Shown: positions 1-8,454, numbered from the stretch's first letter. The stretch: DNA of 50,420 nucleotides from Mycolicibacterium bacteremicum (GCF_002086115.1 NZ_MVHJ01000035.1:1-50420); one strand, 5' to 3'. Translations and numbers: made by a program. Notes: a model not told the origin generated them from the sequence alone.

Positions 1-187
1 CACCAGCACGGCCCCCGCCGCCGCCCCCACCGTCGCACAGGTCATCGACGCGTTGCGCGGGTCGGCCGAGCAGTCCGCCCAGGCCGCCGAACGGATGGCC
101 GGCTACCGCGCCGGGCTGCTCGGCTCGATCTCGGCGTCGTGCACCGCGGCGTATCTGGTGGCGTTGGGCGGAGAGGAGAAGCCATGA
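1..187 (+). CDS. C-terminal end of an alanine-rich conserved protein (5' end outside window)
   Basis: An open frame enters from the left edge (first full codon at base 2) and ends at the TGA at 185-187. The visible 61 residues are Ala/Gly-rich, with a possible amphipathic helix, and finish with a short segment ending GGEEKP. The stop overlaps the ATG of the next gene (ATGA), so the two are translationally coupled. In M. tuberculosis the gene before the DUF4439 gene is Rv2843, an alanine-rich membrane protein. By position this is probably its counterpart, but too little is visible to assign a domain or function. Confidence 0.6.
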   Translation, partial: TSTAPAAAPTVAQVIDALRGSAEQSAQAAERMAGYRAGLLGSISASCTAAYLVALGGEEKP

Positions 188-666
188 CCTCCCCAACCCC
201 GACACCGGACCCGGATCGCCCCGAGGACGCCGCCCACGCGGCGCTGTTCGACGCCGTGGCCACCGAGCACGGCGCCATCTACGGCTACGGCATCGTCTCG
301 GCGCATTCGACCTCCGAGGACAACTGGCTGGTCGCCGAGGCCATGGCCCAGCACCGGGAACGCCGTGAGCAGGCACTGGTGCTGCTGGCCGACCGGCAGG
401 TCACCGCGCCGCTGCCGGCGCCGGGCTACCAGCTGCCGACCGAGGTCACCGATCCCGGCGACGCCGCCGAACTGGCCGTGCGGATGGAGGCCGACACCGC
501 CACCGCCTGGCGCGCGGTGCTGGAGCAGGCCCAGACGCCGCAGGACCGCATGTTCGCCGTGACCGCGATGACGCAGGCCGCGGTGCTGGCGGCCCGGTGG
601 CGCACGATCCTGGGGACCGCCCCGGTCACCGTGGCTTTCCCGGGCGGTCCCGAACAGGCCGGTTAG
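184..666 (+). CDS. DUF4439 (ferritin-like fold) conserved protein, Rv2844-like
   Basis: This is a 160-residue soluble protein starting at the ATG at 184, which overlaps the upstream stop. A preceding GAGGAGAAG segment serves as ribosome binding site and decides this start over the longer frame from 139. After a Pro-rich N-terminus the protein is mainly helical. It has an HGAIYGYG segment near residue 30, then EAMAQHRERRE, and a second helical pair towards the C-terminus. This pattern and the gene order (just before convergent proS) match the mycobacterial DUF4439 family, which is predicted to adopt a ferritin-like four-helix bundle. No complete diiron ligand set is obvious, so enzymatic activity is not implied. 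Its function is unknown. Confidence 0.8.
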   Translation: MTSPTPTPDPDRPEDAAHAALFDAVATEHGAIYGYGIVSAHSTSEDNWLVAEAMAQHRERREQALVLLADRQVTAPLPAPGYQLPTEVTDPGDAAELAVRMEADTATAWRAVLEQAQTPQDRMFAVTAMTQAAVLAARWRTILGTAPVTVAFPGGPEQAG

Positions 667-677
667 GCGTTCAGCGC

Positions 678-2444
678 TCAGCCCTGATTCGCGCGCAGCG
701 CGGCAGCCACCTCGGCGCCCGCCCCGTCGACCGCGAGTTCGCGGGTCTCGCCGCTGAACCGGTTGCGTAGTTCCACCACACCGTCGGCCCAGCCGCGCCC
801 GACGACCACGATCCAGGGCATGCCGAGCAGTTCGGCGTCCTTGAACTTGACCCCCGGTGACGAGGTGCGGTCATCGAGGAGCACCTCGAAGCCCAGCCGG
901 GACAACTCACCGGCAAGCTCGGTGGCACCCACGCGGGCGGCGGCGTCCTTGTTGGCGATCACCACGTGCACGTCGAACGGCGCCACCGCGGCCGGCCAGC
1001 GCAGGCCGATCTCATCGTGCTGCTGTTCGGCGATGACCGCGACCAGTCGCGACACCCCGATGCCGTAGGACCCCATCGTCAGGCGCACCGGCTTGCCGTT
1101 CTCGTCGAGCACGTCGGCGGTGAAGGCATCGGCGTATTTGCGGCCGAGTTGGAAGATGTGCCCGATCTCGATTCCGCGGGCCGAGGTGAGCACCCCGGCG
1201 CCGTCCGGGGACGGGTCACCGTCGCGCACGTCGGCGGCCTCGATGGTGCCGTCGGGTGTGAAATCGCGGCCGGCCACCAGGCCCACCACATGCCGGTTGG
1301 GAGCATCAGCCCCGGTGATCCAGGACGTGCCGGACACCACCCGCGGGTCGACGAGGTAGCGAACACCGTTGTCCTGCAGCGCCTTCGGGCCAACATAACC
1401 CTTGACCAGGAACGGGTTGGCGGCGAAATCGGCGTCCTCGAGCAGCGTGAACTCGGCCGGCTCCAGCGCCGCGCCGAGGCGCTTCTCGTCGACCTCTCGA
1501 TCACCGGGCACGCCGACGCCGAGCAGTTCCCACTCCCCGCCGGGCAGGCGCGTCTTGAGCAGGACGTTCTTCAGGGTGTCCGCCGCGGTGACGGCGCGTC
1601 CGGCGAACTGCGCCAGACCGGCCGAGTTGGCCCAGTCCACCAGGGTGGCGATGGTCGGGGCGTCCGGGGTGTCGTGCACCTGGGCCGGCGGCTGTCCCTC
1701 GATGGGGATCTCCTCGGGGGCCCTGGTGATGACGGCTTCGACGTTGGCGGCGTAACCGGACTCGACGCACCGCACGAAGGTGTCCTCGCCGACCTCGCTC
1801 TCGGCGAGGAACTCCTCCGACGCGCTGCCGCCCATTGCCCCGGACACCGCCGAGACGATCACGTAGTCCACCCCGAGCCGGCCGAAGATGCGCTGGTAGG
1901 CCTCGCGGTGGTGGTGGTAGGCGGTCTTGAGACCGTCGTCGTCGATGTCGAACGAGTACGAGTCCTTCATGACGAACTCGCGGCCGCGCAGGATGCCGGC
2001 GCGCGGACGTGCCTCGTCGCGGTACTTGGTCTGGATTTGGTACAGCAGTACCGGGAAATCCTTGTACGAGGAATACTCGCCCTTGACGGTCAGGGTGAAC
2101 AGTTCCTCGTGGGTGGGGCCGAGCAGATAGTCGTTGTTGCGGCGATCCTGCAACCGGAACAGCGTGTCGCCGTACTCGGTCCAGCGGTTGGTGGTCTCGT
2201 ACGGCGCGCGCGGCAGCAGGGCCGGCAGCAGGATCTCCTGACCGCCGATGGCATTCATCTCACTGCGGACGATGTTCTCGATCTTGCGCAGCACCCGCAG
2301 GCCCAGCGGCAGCCAGCTGTAGATCCCCGGGCCGACCGGCCGGACGTAGCCGGCCCGGACCAGCAGCTTGTGGCTGGGCACTTCGGCGTCGGCGGGGTCG
2401 TCACGCAGGGTTCGCAGGAACAACTCGGACATACGGGTGATCAC
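678..2444 (-). CDS. proS: Prolyl-tRNA synthetase (class II, bacterial type with editing insertion)
   Basis: This 588-residue enzyme charges tRNA-Pro with proline in the cytoplasm. Class II motifs are visible. The TxE proline-binding loop is GPTHEELFT near residue 110. Motif 2 is in the RDEARPRAGILRGREF region near 145-165. Motif 3 is GIGVSRLVAVIAEQ near residue 450. Between motifs 2 and 3 lies a roughly 160-residue insertion with the character of the YbaK-like INS domain, which clears misacylated Ala-tRNA-Pro and marks the bacterial ProRS form. A C-terminal anticodon-binding domain follows. Two closely spaced starts (M1 and M5) are possible. The gene is convergent with the DUF4439 gene, leaving an 11-base gap, as in the M. 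tuberculosis order. Confidence 0.97.
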   Translation of the reverse strand: MITRMSELFLRTLRDDPADAEVPSHKLLVRAGYVRPVGPGIYSWLPLGLRVLRKIENIVRSEMNAIGGQEILLPALLPRAPYETTNRWTEYGDTLFRLQDRRNNDYLLGPTHEELFTLTVKGEYSSYKDFPVLLYQIQTKYRDEARPRAGILRGREFVMKDSYSFDIDDDGLKTAYHHHREAYQRIFGRLGVDYVIVSAVSGAMGGSASEEFLAESEVGEDTFVRCVESGYAANVEAVITRAPEEIPIEGQPPAQVHDTPDAPTIATLVDWANSAGLAQFAGRAVTAADTLKNVLLKTRLPGGEWELLGVGVPGDREVDEKRLGAALEPAEFTLLEDADFAANPFLVKGYVGPKALQDNGVRYLVDPRVVSGTSWITGADAPNRHVVGLVAGRDFTPDGTIEAADVRDGDPSPDGAGVLTSARGIEIGHIFQLGRKYADAFTADVLDENGKPVRLTMGSYGIGVSRLVAVIAEQQHDEIGLRWPAAVAPFDVHVVIANKDAAARVGATELAGELSRLGFEVLLDDRTSSPGVKFKDAELLGMPWIVVVGRGWADGVVELRNRFSGETRELAVDGAGAEVAAALRANQG

Positions 2445-2489
2445 GAGCGGTCAGCCTAGCGGGGCGACCGATCAGCCCGACAATCCAAT

Positions 2490-3161
2490 TCAGTCACGGC
2501 CCTGCCAGGTGCACACGCAGGCCTCGTTGCCCTCGGCATCGGCGAGCACCCAGAATGCCGGCGCCGCCGCGTCGGAGACCAGCCGGCCGCCCGCGGCGAG
2601 CGCCGCCTCGATCCGTGCCGCGGCATGTTCGGGCGGCACATCGACATCGAGGTGGATCCGGTTGCGTTGCCGGCGTGGCTCGTCCATCTGCTGAAACCAG
2701 ATGATCGGGCCGCGGCGCAGCGGGTCGATCAGGGCTCCCGGCGGCAGGTCGGGCGGGTGCGGTCCGTCGAGGTAGCCGGTCACCGCCCGCCAGAACCCGC
2801 GCACCGCCGCGATGTCGAGCGCGTCGATGGCGATCTCGAGTGTCTGTGCCACGACGGCGCCGTCTCCGGCAGTGGTGCGCAGCGATGCGTCGGCCAGCGC
2901 AGCGGTGATCCGGCGGGCCAGCGCGAGGTCGGATTCGGTGACCGTGCCGACGGCGCGGTCCTGCAGGCGCAGCACCACTCGGTCACCCGACAGGTCGATG
3001 TCGAGGTGTCCGGCGGCAGCGCTTCCGCCCGCCTGCACCGCGATATCCGCGGCGTGCATGGCCGCGGGCAGCGAATCCACGGTGACGTGACTGATGAGCG
3101 TCCCGAGTATCAGGCGCCAGCCCGATGCGTCGGTGGCTGCACTGATGTCCCGGCGGCGCAC
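2490..3161 (-). CDS. VOC/glyoxalase-fold protein with an N-terminal pterin-dehydratase-like domain
   Basis: This is a 223-residue protein with a GTG start. The first ~100 residues (HVTVDSLPAAMHAADIA, then HLDIDLSGDRVVLRLQ) resemble the alpha/beta fold of pterin-4a-carbinolamine dehydratase. However, the usual His-His dehydratase core is not evident. The second half has a glyoxalase/VOC arrangement, with NRIHLDVDVPPEHA and a terminal FWVLADAEGNEACVC. This pairing is familiar in actinobacterial VOC proteins of unknown role. It is transcribed towards proS with a 45-base gap. Function is unknown; dioxygenase, isomerase or antibiotic-binding roles all occur in the VOC superfamily. Confidence 0.7.
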   Translation of the reverse strand: MRRRDISAATDASGWRLILGTLISHVTVDSLPAAMHAADIAVQAGGSAAAGHLDIDLSGDRVVLRLQDRAVGTVTESDLALARRITAALADASLRTTAGDGAVVAQTLEIAIDALDIAAVRGFWRAVTGYLDGPHPPDLPPGALIDPLRRGPIIWFQQMDEPRRQRNRIHLDVDVPPEHAAARIEAALAAGGRLVSDAAAPAFWVLADAEGNEACVCTWQGRD

Positions 3162-3379
3162 GGCTCCCCTACATTGCGATCGTGTAGTTATCCACAGAAT
3201 TCATACACAGGTGTGGAGAAATTACACGAGTGTGTTTTGCGCGCAGCACAGCTGAGCCGTTTGTCCGCAGGGCTGGGTTTACCCGTCGTGACACCGCACC
3301 AAACATCTGAAACGAAAAACTTTGCGTCAGTCATCCCCGCTCGGGTTTACCGCCGGCGGGGGCAGGCAAGTCAACACCC
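3162..3379. other. Divergent intergenic region with DnaA-box-like cluster
   Basis: This 218-base gap separates the divergent VOC and hydrolase genes and is visibly more AT-rich than its surroundings. It holds TTATCCACA at 3188-3196, a perfect match to the classical DnaA 9-mer. TCATACACA follows at 3201-3209 (one mismatch), then TTCTCCACA on the minus strand at 3212-3220 (one mismatch). TTGTCCGCA lies at 3261-3269, one mismatch from the mycobacterial TTGTCCACA form. It must also contain the promoters of both flanking genes, but I could not place them with confidence. No RNA gene was recognised. Confidence 0.45.
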
Positions 3380-4273
3380 ATGCCCGCTGCCCCCGTCGCC
3401 CACCGACGGATCACCGTCGACGGCATCGACACCTTCTATCGCGAGAGCGGCCCCGCCGACGGCGAGGTGCTGCTGCTACCGCACGGTTACCCGTGCTCGT
3501 CCTACGCCTACCGCAATCTGCTGCCCGCCCTCGGGGACACCTGGCGCCTGGTGGCGCCGGATCTGCCGGGCTTCGGCTACAGCGCCACCCCTGCGGCCCG
3601 CGACTTCGCCTACACCTTCGACGCCTACGCGGAGTTCCTGCGGCGCTTCGCCGATGCGATGGAGCTCGGCCACTTCGCCCTCTGGCTGCACGATTACGGT
3701 TCGCAGTTCGGGTTCGCGCTGGCCATGTCGGCACCCGAGCGGGTCACCGGGCTGATCATCCAGAACGGCGACATCTATCCCGATGCCTTCGGGCCGAAAT
3801 ACGATTTCCTGAAGCAGGCCTGGGAGAACCCGGGGCCGCAGGCACGGCGCGGCATCGCCGAGCACGTGAGTCTCGACGGCTTCCGCAGTGAGTTCGTCGG
3901 CGAGTTGCCTGCCCACCTCACCGACCGGATCAGTCCCGATCTGTGGACACTGCACTGGGCGCTGATGTCGACGCCGGAACGGATCGCGAACCTGATCCGG
4001 CTGCTGGAGGACCAGCCGTCGACGCTGGGGCGGATGCCCGCCCAGCAGGCCTACCTGCGTGAGCACACGCCACCGGCGCTGATCGTGTGGGGCGTCAACG
4101 ACGGCTACATGCCCGAGGCGTCGGCGCGGGCCTACCTGCGCGACCTACCCGAGGCGGCCGTGCACACCTTCGACGGCGGCCACTGGCTGCTGGAGACGCA
4201 TCTGGGTGAGGTGGTCCCGCTGGTGCGGGATTTCCTCAGTTCTCCAGCTCTCCGGCGTCGATCGCGTCCTTGA
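3380..4273 (+). CDS. Alpha/beta hydrolase with Asp nucleophile (haloalkane dehalogenase / epoxide hydrolase type)
   Basis: This is a 297-residue alpha/beta-hydrolase. An HGYP oxyanion motif lies at residues 35-38. The nucleophile elbow reads LHDYGS, placing Asp105 where esterases carry Ser. A candidate catalytic His268 sits in FDGGHWLLETH. An Asp nucleophile is characteristic of haloalkane/fluoroacetate dehalogenases and soluble epoxide hydrolases, which form a covalent alkyl-enzyme ester. A helical cap lies between the elbow and the C-terminal core. Substrate cannot be read from the sequence. The last 38 bases overlap the 3' end of the convergent efpA gene. No signal peptide is seen. Confidence 0.85.
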   Translation: MPAAPVAHRRITVDGIDTFYRESGPADGEVLLLPHGYPCSSYAYRNLLPALGDTWRLVAPDLPGFGYSATPAARDFAYTFDAYAEFLRRFADAMELGHFALWLHDYGSQFGFALAMSAPERVTGLIIQNGDIYPDAFGPKYDFLKQAWENPGPQARRGIAEHVSLDGFRSEFVGELPAHLTDRISPDLWTLHWALMSTPERIANLIRLLEDQPSTLGRMPAQQAYLREHTPPALIVWGVNDGYMPEASARAYLRDLPEAAVHTFDGGHWLLETHLGEVVPLVRDFLSSPALRRRSRP

Positions 4274-5819
4274 CCTCCTGGGCGTGCGCCACTTCCTCCG
4301 CGGTGTAGCGGATGAACAGCGCGGCCGCACCCACCACCACGGCGACGGCGGCAACCCACAGCAGGCCGTAGGTGTAACCCTGGTCCAGGGCGTTGAGTTG
4401 GGCCTCGTTCATGTTCTTGACCGGGCCGGTGGTCCCACCGAGGTACAGCGTGCGCGAGGTGATCACGGCCTGGATTATCGCGAGGACGACGGGTCCGCCC
4501 AGGTTCTGCAGCATCAGCGCGATGGCCGACACCGGACCGATCTCGTCGAATCCGACACCGGCGATCGCCGACACCGTGAGCGGCACGACGATCATGCCGA
4601 TGCCGAAGCCGCCGACGGTGATCGGGATGACCAGGTTCGGGAAGTACGGGATGTCCCCGTGCAGCGTCGAGCCGTAGATCATCGCGGCCAGCACCAGCAC
4701 CCCACCGGCGATCACCAGCAGGCGCGGTGCGAACTTCGAGACCAGCACCGAGGACAGGCCCAACCCGATGCCGAGGGCGATGACGAACGGGATGAACCCG
4801 ATACCGGCGCGCAGGGCGCTGTAGCCCATGACGTCCTGCACGTACAGGCCGATCAGCACGGTCAGCGTGAACATCACGCCGCCGGCCAGGAACACCGCGT
4901 AGAAGGTGGCGACCCGGTTGCGATCGCGGAACAGCGAGAACGGCACAACGGGGTTCTCCGCGGTGCGCTCGACGTAGAGGAAGGCCAGGAAGAACACCAC
5001 GGCCGCCAGGCCGGAGGCCAGCGTGACCGGGTCCAACCAGCCGCGCTCGGGCCCCATCGAGAAGCCGAACACGGCGGCGGTGCAGCCCAGGGTGGCCAGG
5101 ATGGCGCCGGCGGCATCGAGTTTCATCGGCGCGCGGTCGGTCTCGCGCAGGTGGGTGCGCGCCAGGTACAGCATGATCAGGCCGATCGGGACGTTCACCA
5201 GGAAGGCCCAGCGCCAGGACACCTCGGTCAGCGCGCCGCCGACCACCAGGCCCATCACCGATCCGACACCGGTCATGGCGGCGAACACCGCGGTGGCGGT
5301 GTTGCGGGCCGGGCCCTTGGAGAAGGTCGTGGCGATCAGCGCCAGGCCGGTGGGCGAGGCGATCGCCGCTCCCACGCCCTGCAGCAGCCGCGCGATGACC
5401 AGCGTGGCCTCATCCCAGGCCACACCGCAGAGCACGGAGGCGATGGTGAACAGCGCGACGCCGACGATGAAGGTGCGCTTGCGACCGATGGTGTCGCCCA
5501 ACCGGCCGCCCAGCAGCATCAGACCACCGAAGGTCAGCACATAGGCGGTGATGACCCAGCTGCGGCCGGCATCGGAGAGCCCGAGCTCGTCCTGGATCTT
5601 AGGAAGGGCGACGATGGCGACCGTGCTGTCCATCGTGGCGAGCAACTGCATGCCGCCGATGGCGATCACGGCCGCGATGAAGTTCCAGGACGGCAGGAAC
5701 GCCGGCGACTTGCCGTTTTGCTGCATATCCCCTCGGCCTACGTGTACTGGCAGGGCCCGATTGCTGCCTTCTGCACCGTCTCCGCCGGACTTGCGACCGG
5801 CAGCATTGAGAGCAGTCAT
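4236..5819 (-). CDS. efpA: EfpA-type 14-helix MFS drug efflux pump
   Basis: This 527-residue membrane transporter closely matches my memory of mycobacterial EfpA, a proton-driven multidrug exporter of the QacA/DHA2 group that is induced by isoniazid in M. tuberculosis. Conserved stretches include GGMQLLATMDSTVAIVALPK in helix 1 (the DHA2 Asp region), the MFS motif A GGRLGDTIGRKR, motif C-like GSVMGLVVGGALTE, and LYLGGTTGPVK near the C-terminus. The hydrophobic pattern supports 14 helices after a ~40-residue polar N-terminal tail. The MTALN start agrees with the M. tuberculosis protein. It lies 33 bases downstream of cysG on the same strand, with an AT-rich promoter-like segment between. Its 3' end overlaps the convergent hydrolase gene. 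Confidence 0.95.
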   Translation of the reverse strand: MTALNAAGRKSGGDGAEGSNRALPVHVGRGDMQQNGKSPAFLPSWNFIAAVIAIGGMQLLATMDSTVAIVALPKIQDELGLSDAGRSWVITAYVLTFGGLMLLGGRLGDTIGRKRTFIVGVALFTIASVLCGVAWDEATLVIARLLQGVGAAIASPTGLALIATTFSKGPARNTATAVFAAMTGVGSVMGLVVGGALTEVSWRWAFLVNVPIGLIMLYLARTHLRETDRAPMKLDAAGAILATLGCTAAVFGFSMGPERGWLDPVTLASGLAAVVFFLAFLYVERTAENPVVPFSLFRDRNRVATFYAVFLAGGVMFTLTVLIGLYVQDVMGYSALRAGIGFIPFVIALGIGLGLSSVLVSKFAPRLLVIAGGVLVLAAMIYGSTLHGDIPYFPNLVIPITVGGFGIGMIVVPLTVSAIAGVGFDEIGPVSAIALMLQNLGGPVVLAIIQAVITSRTLYLGGTTGPVKNMNEAQLNALDQGYTYGLLWVAAVAVVVGAAALFIRYTAEEVAHAQEVKDAIDAGELEN

Positions 5820-5856
5820 ACCGGGCTACTTTACAGTAATCTTAGGATTCCTTTAA
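5820..5856 (-). promoter_or_regulatory. AT-rich promoter/operator candidate in front of efpA
   Basis: The short gap between cysG and efpA is strikingly AT-rich for this genome. On the plus strand it contains TTACAGTAA (a 4+1+4 inverted repeat, 5831-5839) directly followed by AATCTTAGGATT, with AATC/GATT arms. On the minus strand this places TA-rich -10-like sequence 20-30 bases from the efpA ATG. Overlapping dyads next to an efflux-pump start codon suggest a repressor site. No specific regulator can be named. Confidence 0.4.
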
Positions 5857-7079
5857 CTACCGAACGCCGCCACCGGCCCGATAACGATGATGGCAGGCGG
5901 TCGGATCCCCTCCGAACGGACCTTCTCGGCCACATCGGCCAGCGTCGCCCGGACCGTCCGCTGCGCCGCCGTCGTCCCATGCTGAACCACGATCACCGGC
6001 GTATCCGCAGGTCTGCCGCCTGCCAGCAACGCCTGCGCGAACTGTTCGATCCGCTCGACGGCCATCAGCAGCACGATCGTGCCGGACATCGCGGCAAGCG
6101 CATCCCAATTCACTAACGATTCGGGGTGCCCCGGCGCAACATGGCCGCTGACCACCACGAACTCGTGCGTGACGTGGCGATGGGTGACCGGAACGCCGGC
6201 CAGCGCGGGCACCGCTATGGCACTGGTCACACCGGGCACCACGGTCACCGGCACGCCGGCCTCGGCGCACGCGATCACCTCTTCGTAACCACGCGCGAAC
6301 ACGAACGGGTCGCCGCCTTTGAGCCGCACCACGAACTTGCCGGCCTTGGCCCGATCGATCAGGACGTCGTTGATGGCCTCCTGCGCCATCGCGCGTCCGT
6401 ACGGGATCTTCGCGGCGTCGATCACCTCCACATGCGGGGACAACTCGGCGAGCAGTTCCGGCGGGGCCAACCGATCGGCGACGACGACGTCGGCGTTGGC
6501 CAGCAACCGCCGACCGCGCACGGTGATCAGCTCCGGGTCGCCGGGTCCACCGCCGACCAGGGCCACACCCTCGTGCACGGTGGCCCCTTCCCTGCCGGTG
6601 TTGCCGGCCCGGTCGCTGATCACCCCGGTCTGCAACGCCTCGTGGATGGCCGAGCGGATGGCCGCCGACCGCCGGTGCTCACCGCTGGCCAGCACGCCGA
6701 CCGACAAACCCTCGTATTCGAAGGACGCCGGCGTCACCGCGGTTCCCTCGATGGCCACGTCGGCGCGCACGCAGAAGATGCGGCGGCGATCAGCGCCGGC
6801 CACGATGGCGGCGTTCACATCCGGGTCATCGGTGGCCGCCAACGCGTACCAGGCCCCGTCGAGGTCCTCGTCACGGAAGTCACGCAGCGTCACGGTCACG
6901 GTGGCCGACGAGTCGCCGAACGCCTCGACCGCGGGGGTCGCCGCGCGGGCGATCACGTGCACGTCGGCACCGGCGGCGACCAACAGCGGCAGCCTGCGCT
7001 GGGCCACGCTGCCGCCGCCGACGACCACGACTTTGCGGCCCTCCAGACGCAGACCGACCAGGTAGGCGTTGTCTGTCAC
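5853..7079 (-). CDS. cysG: Siroheme synthase: precorrin-2 dehydrogenase/ferrochelatase fused to uroporphyrinogen-III C-methyltransferase
   Basis: This 408-residue bifunctional protein turns uroporphyrinogen III into precorrin-2 and onward to sirohydrochlorin/siroheme. Precorrin-2 is also the branch point to cobalamin. The N-terminal ~150 residues form a Rossmann NAD domain (VVVGGGSVAQRR) of the CysG-N/Met8 type. The C-terminal ~240 residues are a SAM tetrapyrrole methylase with VGGGPGDPELITVRG, VRLKGGDPFVFARG and VPGVTSAIAVPALAGVPVTHR. The GTG at 7077-7079 is chosen because it begins VTDNAYLVGL, has a GAGGAG ribosome site, and gives the family length (M. tuberculosis CysG is ~405). The longer upstream frame is overlap with cobB sequence. 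It lies 19 bases after cobB. Confidence 0.93.
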   Translation of the reverse strand: MTDNAYLVGLRLEGRKVVVVGGGSVAQRRLPLLVAAGADVHVIARAATPAVEAFGDSSATVTVTLRDFRDEDLDGAWYALAATDDPDVNAAIVAGADRRRIFCVRADVAIEGTAVTPASFEYEGLSVGVLASGEHRRSAAIRSAIHEALQTGVISDRAGNTGREGATVHEGVALVGGGPGDPELITVRGRRLLANADVVVADRLAPPELLAELSPHVEVIDAAKIPYGRAMAQEAINDVLIDRAKAGKFVVRLKGGDPFVFARGYEEVIACAEAGVPVTVVPGVTSAIAVPALAGVPVTHRHVTHEFVVVSGHVAPGHPESLVNWDALAAMSGTIVLLMAVERIEQFAQALLAGGRPADTPVIVVQHGTTAAQRTVRATLADVAEKVRSEGIRPPAIIVIGPVAAFGS

Positions 7080-7098
7080 TGGGCTCCTCGGGTGCGCG

Positions 7099-8454
7099 TC
7101 ACCCGCCGAGCTTAAAGGTTGCCGCGGCACCGACGAAGCGCGAGCATGCCTGCGGGTGCCCGGCCGGGTGGGTGTGCAGATAGCCGGCGTGCACCCCGCG
7201 GTGCACGGCGCCGTCCCGGCCGCCGGTCTTGGCAAACCCCCATGCCGGCTCATACTCGGAGGCGAATGTGACTGCGGTGCGGTGGAATTCGTGCCCGGAC
7301 ACCCGTTCTCCCGCGGTATGCATGGACGAGTCCGCGACCGCGACGGCATCGCGGTAGCCGAGTGTGAGCCGTTCGGTGAACCGGGCCGACCCGGCGAGCA
7401 CGCCACACATCGGCGCTCCGTCGAGATCGTCGACCAGATAGGTCAACCCGGCGCATTCGGCGTGGATCGGCGCGCCGGCCGCGGCGAGCGCGCGGATCTG
7501 CGCGCGCACCGGCTCGTTGGCCGACAGCTCGGCGGTGAACTGCTCGGGGAAGCCACCGGGGATCACCAGCCCGGCGGTGCCCGCGGGCAAGCCCTCGGTG
7601 AGCGGGTCGAAGTCGACGACATCGGCCCCGGCCGCCACCAACAGCTCCCGGTGCTCGGCATAACCGAAGCTGAACGCGCGTCCGGCGGCCAGTGCGACGG
7701 TCACCGCCGTCCGTCCGGCGGCGCCCGGCGGACTCCAGGCCGGGGCGTCCACCCACGCCGACGCGGCGCGGGCCAGCGCGCCGACATCGACGTGCTCGGC
7801 GACCAGATCCGTCATCGCCGCCACCGCGCGCTGGGCCAGCGCGCCGAACTCGACGGCGGTCACCAGTCCCAGGTGCCGCGACGGCACCTCCAGTTCGGCG
7901 GCCCGGGGAATCGCGCCGAACACGGTGACCCCGGCCTGCTCGCAGCCCTGCCGCAGCACCTGCTCGTGGCGGGCCGAGCCGACCCGGTTCAGGATCACCC
8001 CGGCCACCCGGATCGAGGTGTCGAAGGTCGAGAAGCCGTGCAGCAGAGCGGCGATGCTGTGGGCCTGCCCGCGGGCGTCGACGACGAGCACCACCGGGGC
8101 GCCCAGCATGCCCGCGACGTGCGCGGTGGACCCCTGCGCCGGGCCGGCGTGGTGCTCGCTGATCCGCCCGTCGAACAGGCCCATCACTCCTTCGACCACG
8201 GCGATGTCGGCGGTCGCGGTGCCGTGCCGGTACAGCGGCCCGATCAGTGACTCGCCCACCAGCACCGGGTCCAGGTTGCGCCCGGGGGTCCCGGCCGCCA
8301 GCGCGTGATAGCCCGGGTCGATGAAGTCCGGGCCGACCTTGAACGGCGCGACGCGGTGCCCGGCACGGCGCAGCGCACCCATCAGACCCGTTGCGACGGT
8401 GGTCTTCCCGCTGCCCGAGGACGGTGCGGCGATGACCACCGCCGGAACCGTCAC
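7099..8454 (-). CDS. cobB: Cobyrinic acid a,c-diamide synthase
   Basis: This 451-residue enzyme is an ATP- and glutamine-dependent amidotransferase that amidates the a and c carboxylates of (hydrogeno)cobyrinic acid. An N-terminal P-loop (APSSGSGKTT, residues 10-19) belongs to the dethiobiotin-synthetase-like ATPase domain. The C-terminal glutaminase (GATase_3) domain contains the nucleophile region IHAECAGLTYL. GTG at 8452-8454 gives VTVPAVVIAAP directly before the P-loop and matches the known length. It is part of the chelatase-cobO-cobB-cysG run. The 73-base gap from cobO carries an inverted repeat. Confidence 0.94.
   Translation of the reverse strand: MTVPAVVIAAPSSGSGKTTVATGLMGALRRAGHRVAPFKVGPDFIDPGYHALAAGTPGRNLDPVLVGESLIGPLYRHGTATADIAVVEGVMGLFDGRISEHHAGPAQGSTAHVAGMLGAPVVLVVDARGQAHSIAALLHGFSTFDTSIRVAGVILNRVGSARHEQVLRQGCEQAGVTVFGAIPRAAELEVPSRHLGLVTAVEFGALAQRAVAAMTDLVAEHVDVGALARAASAWVDAPAWSPPGAAGRTAVTVALAAGRAFSFGYAEHRELLVAAGADVVDFDPLTEGLPAGTAGLVIPGGFPEQFTAELSANEPVRAQIRALAAAGAPIHAECAGLTYLVDDLDGAPMCGVLAGSARFTERLTLGYRDAVAVADSSMHTAGERVSGHEFHRTAVTFASEYEPAWGFAKTGGRDGAVHRGVHAGYLHTHPAGHPQACSRFVGAAATFKLGG

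Noticed and set aside
966..2459. Long plus-strand open frame (497 codons) opposite proS
   Set aside because: It is the complement of proS, is His/Asp/Arg-rich as expected for antisense of high-GC coding DNA, and has no recognisable domain.
3188..3269. Chromosomal replication origin
   Set aside because: The DnaA-box-like cluster is real, but no dnaA, dnaN, rpmH or parAB gene flanks it and the locus corresponds to Rv2845-Rv2854, far from oriC.
4206..6116. 636-codon plus-strand frame opposite efpA and cysG
   Set aside because: It lies antisense to two clear genes, with low-complexity Gln/Asp/His composition; a high-GC shadow frame.
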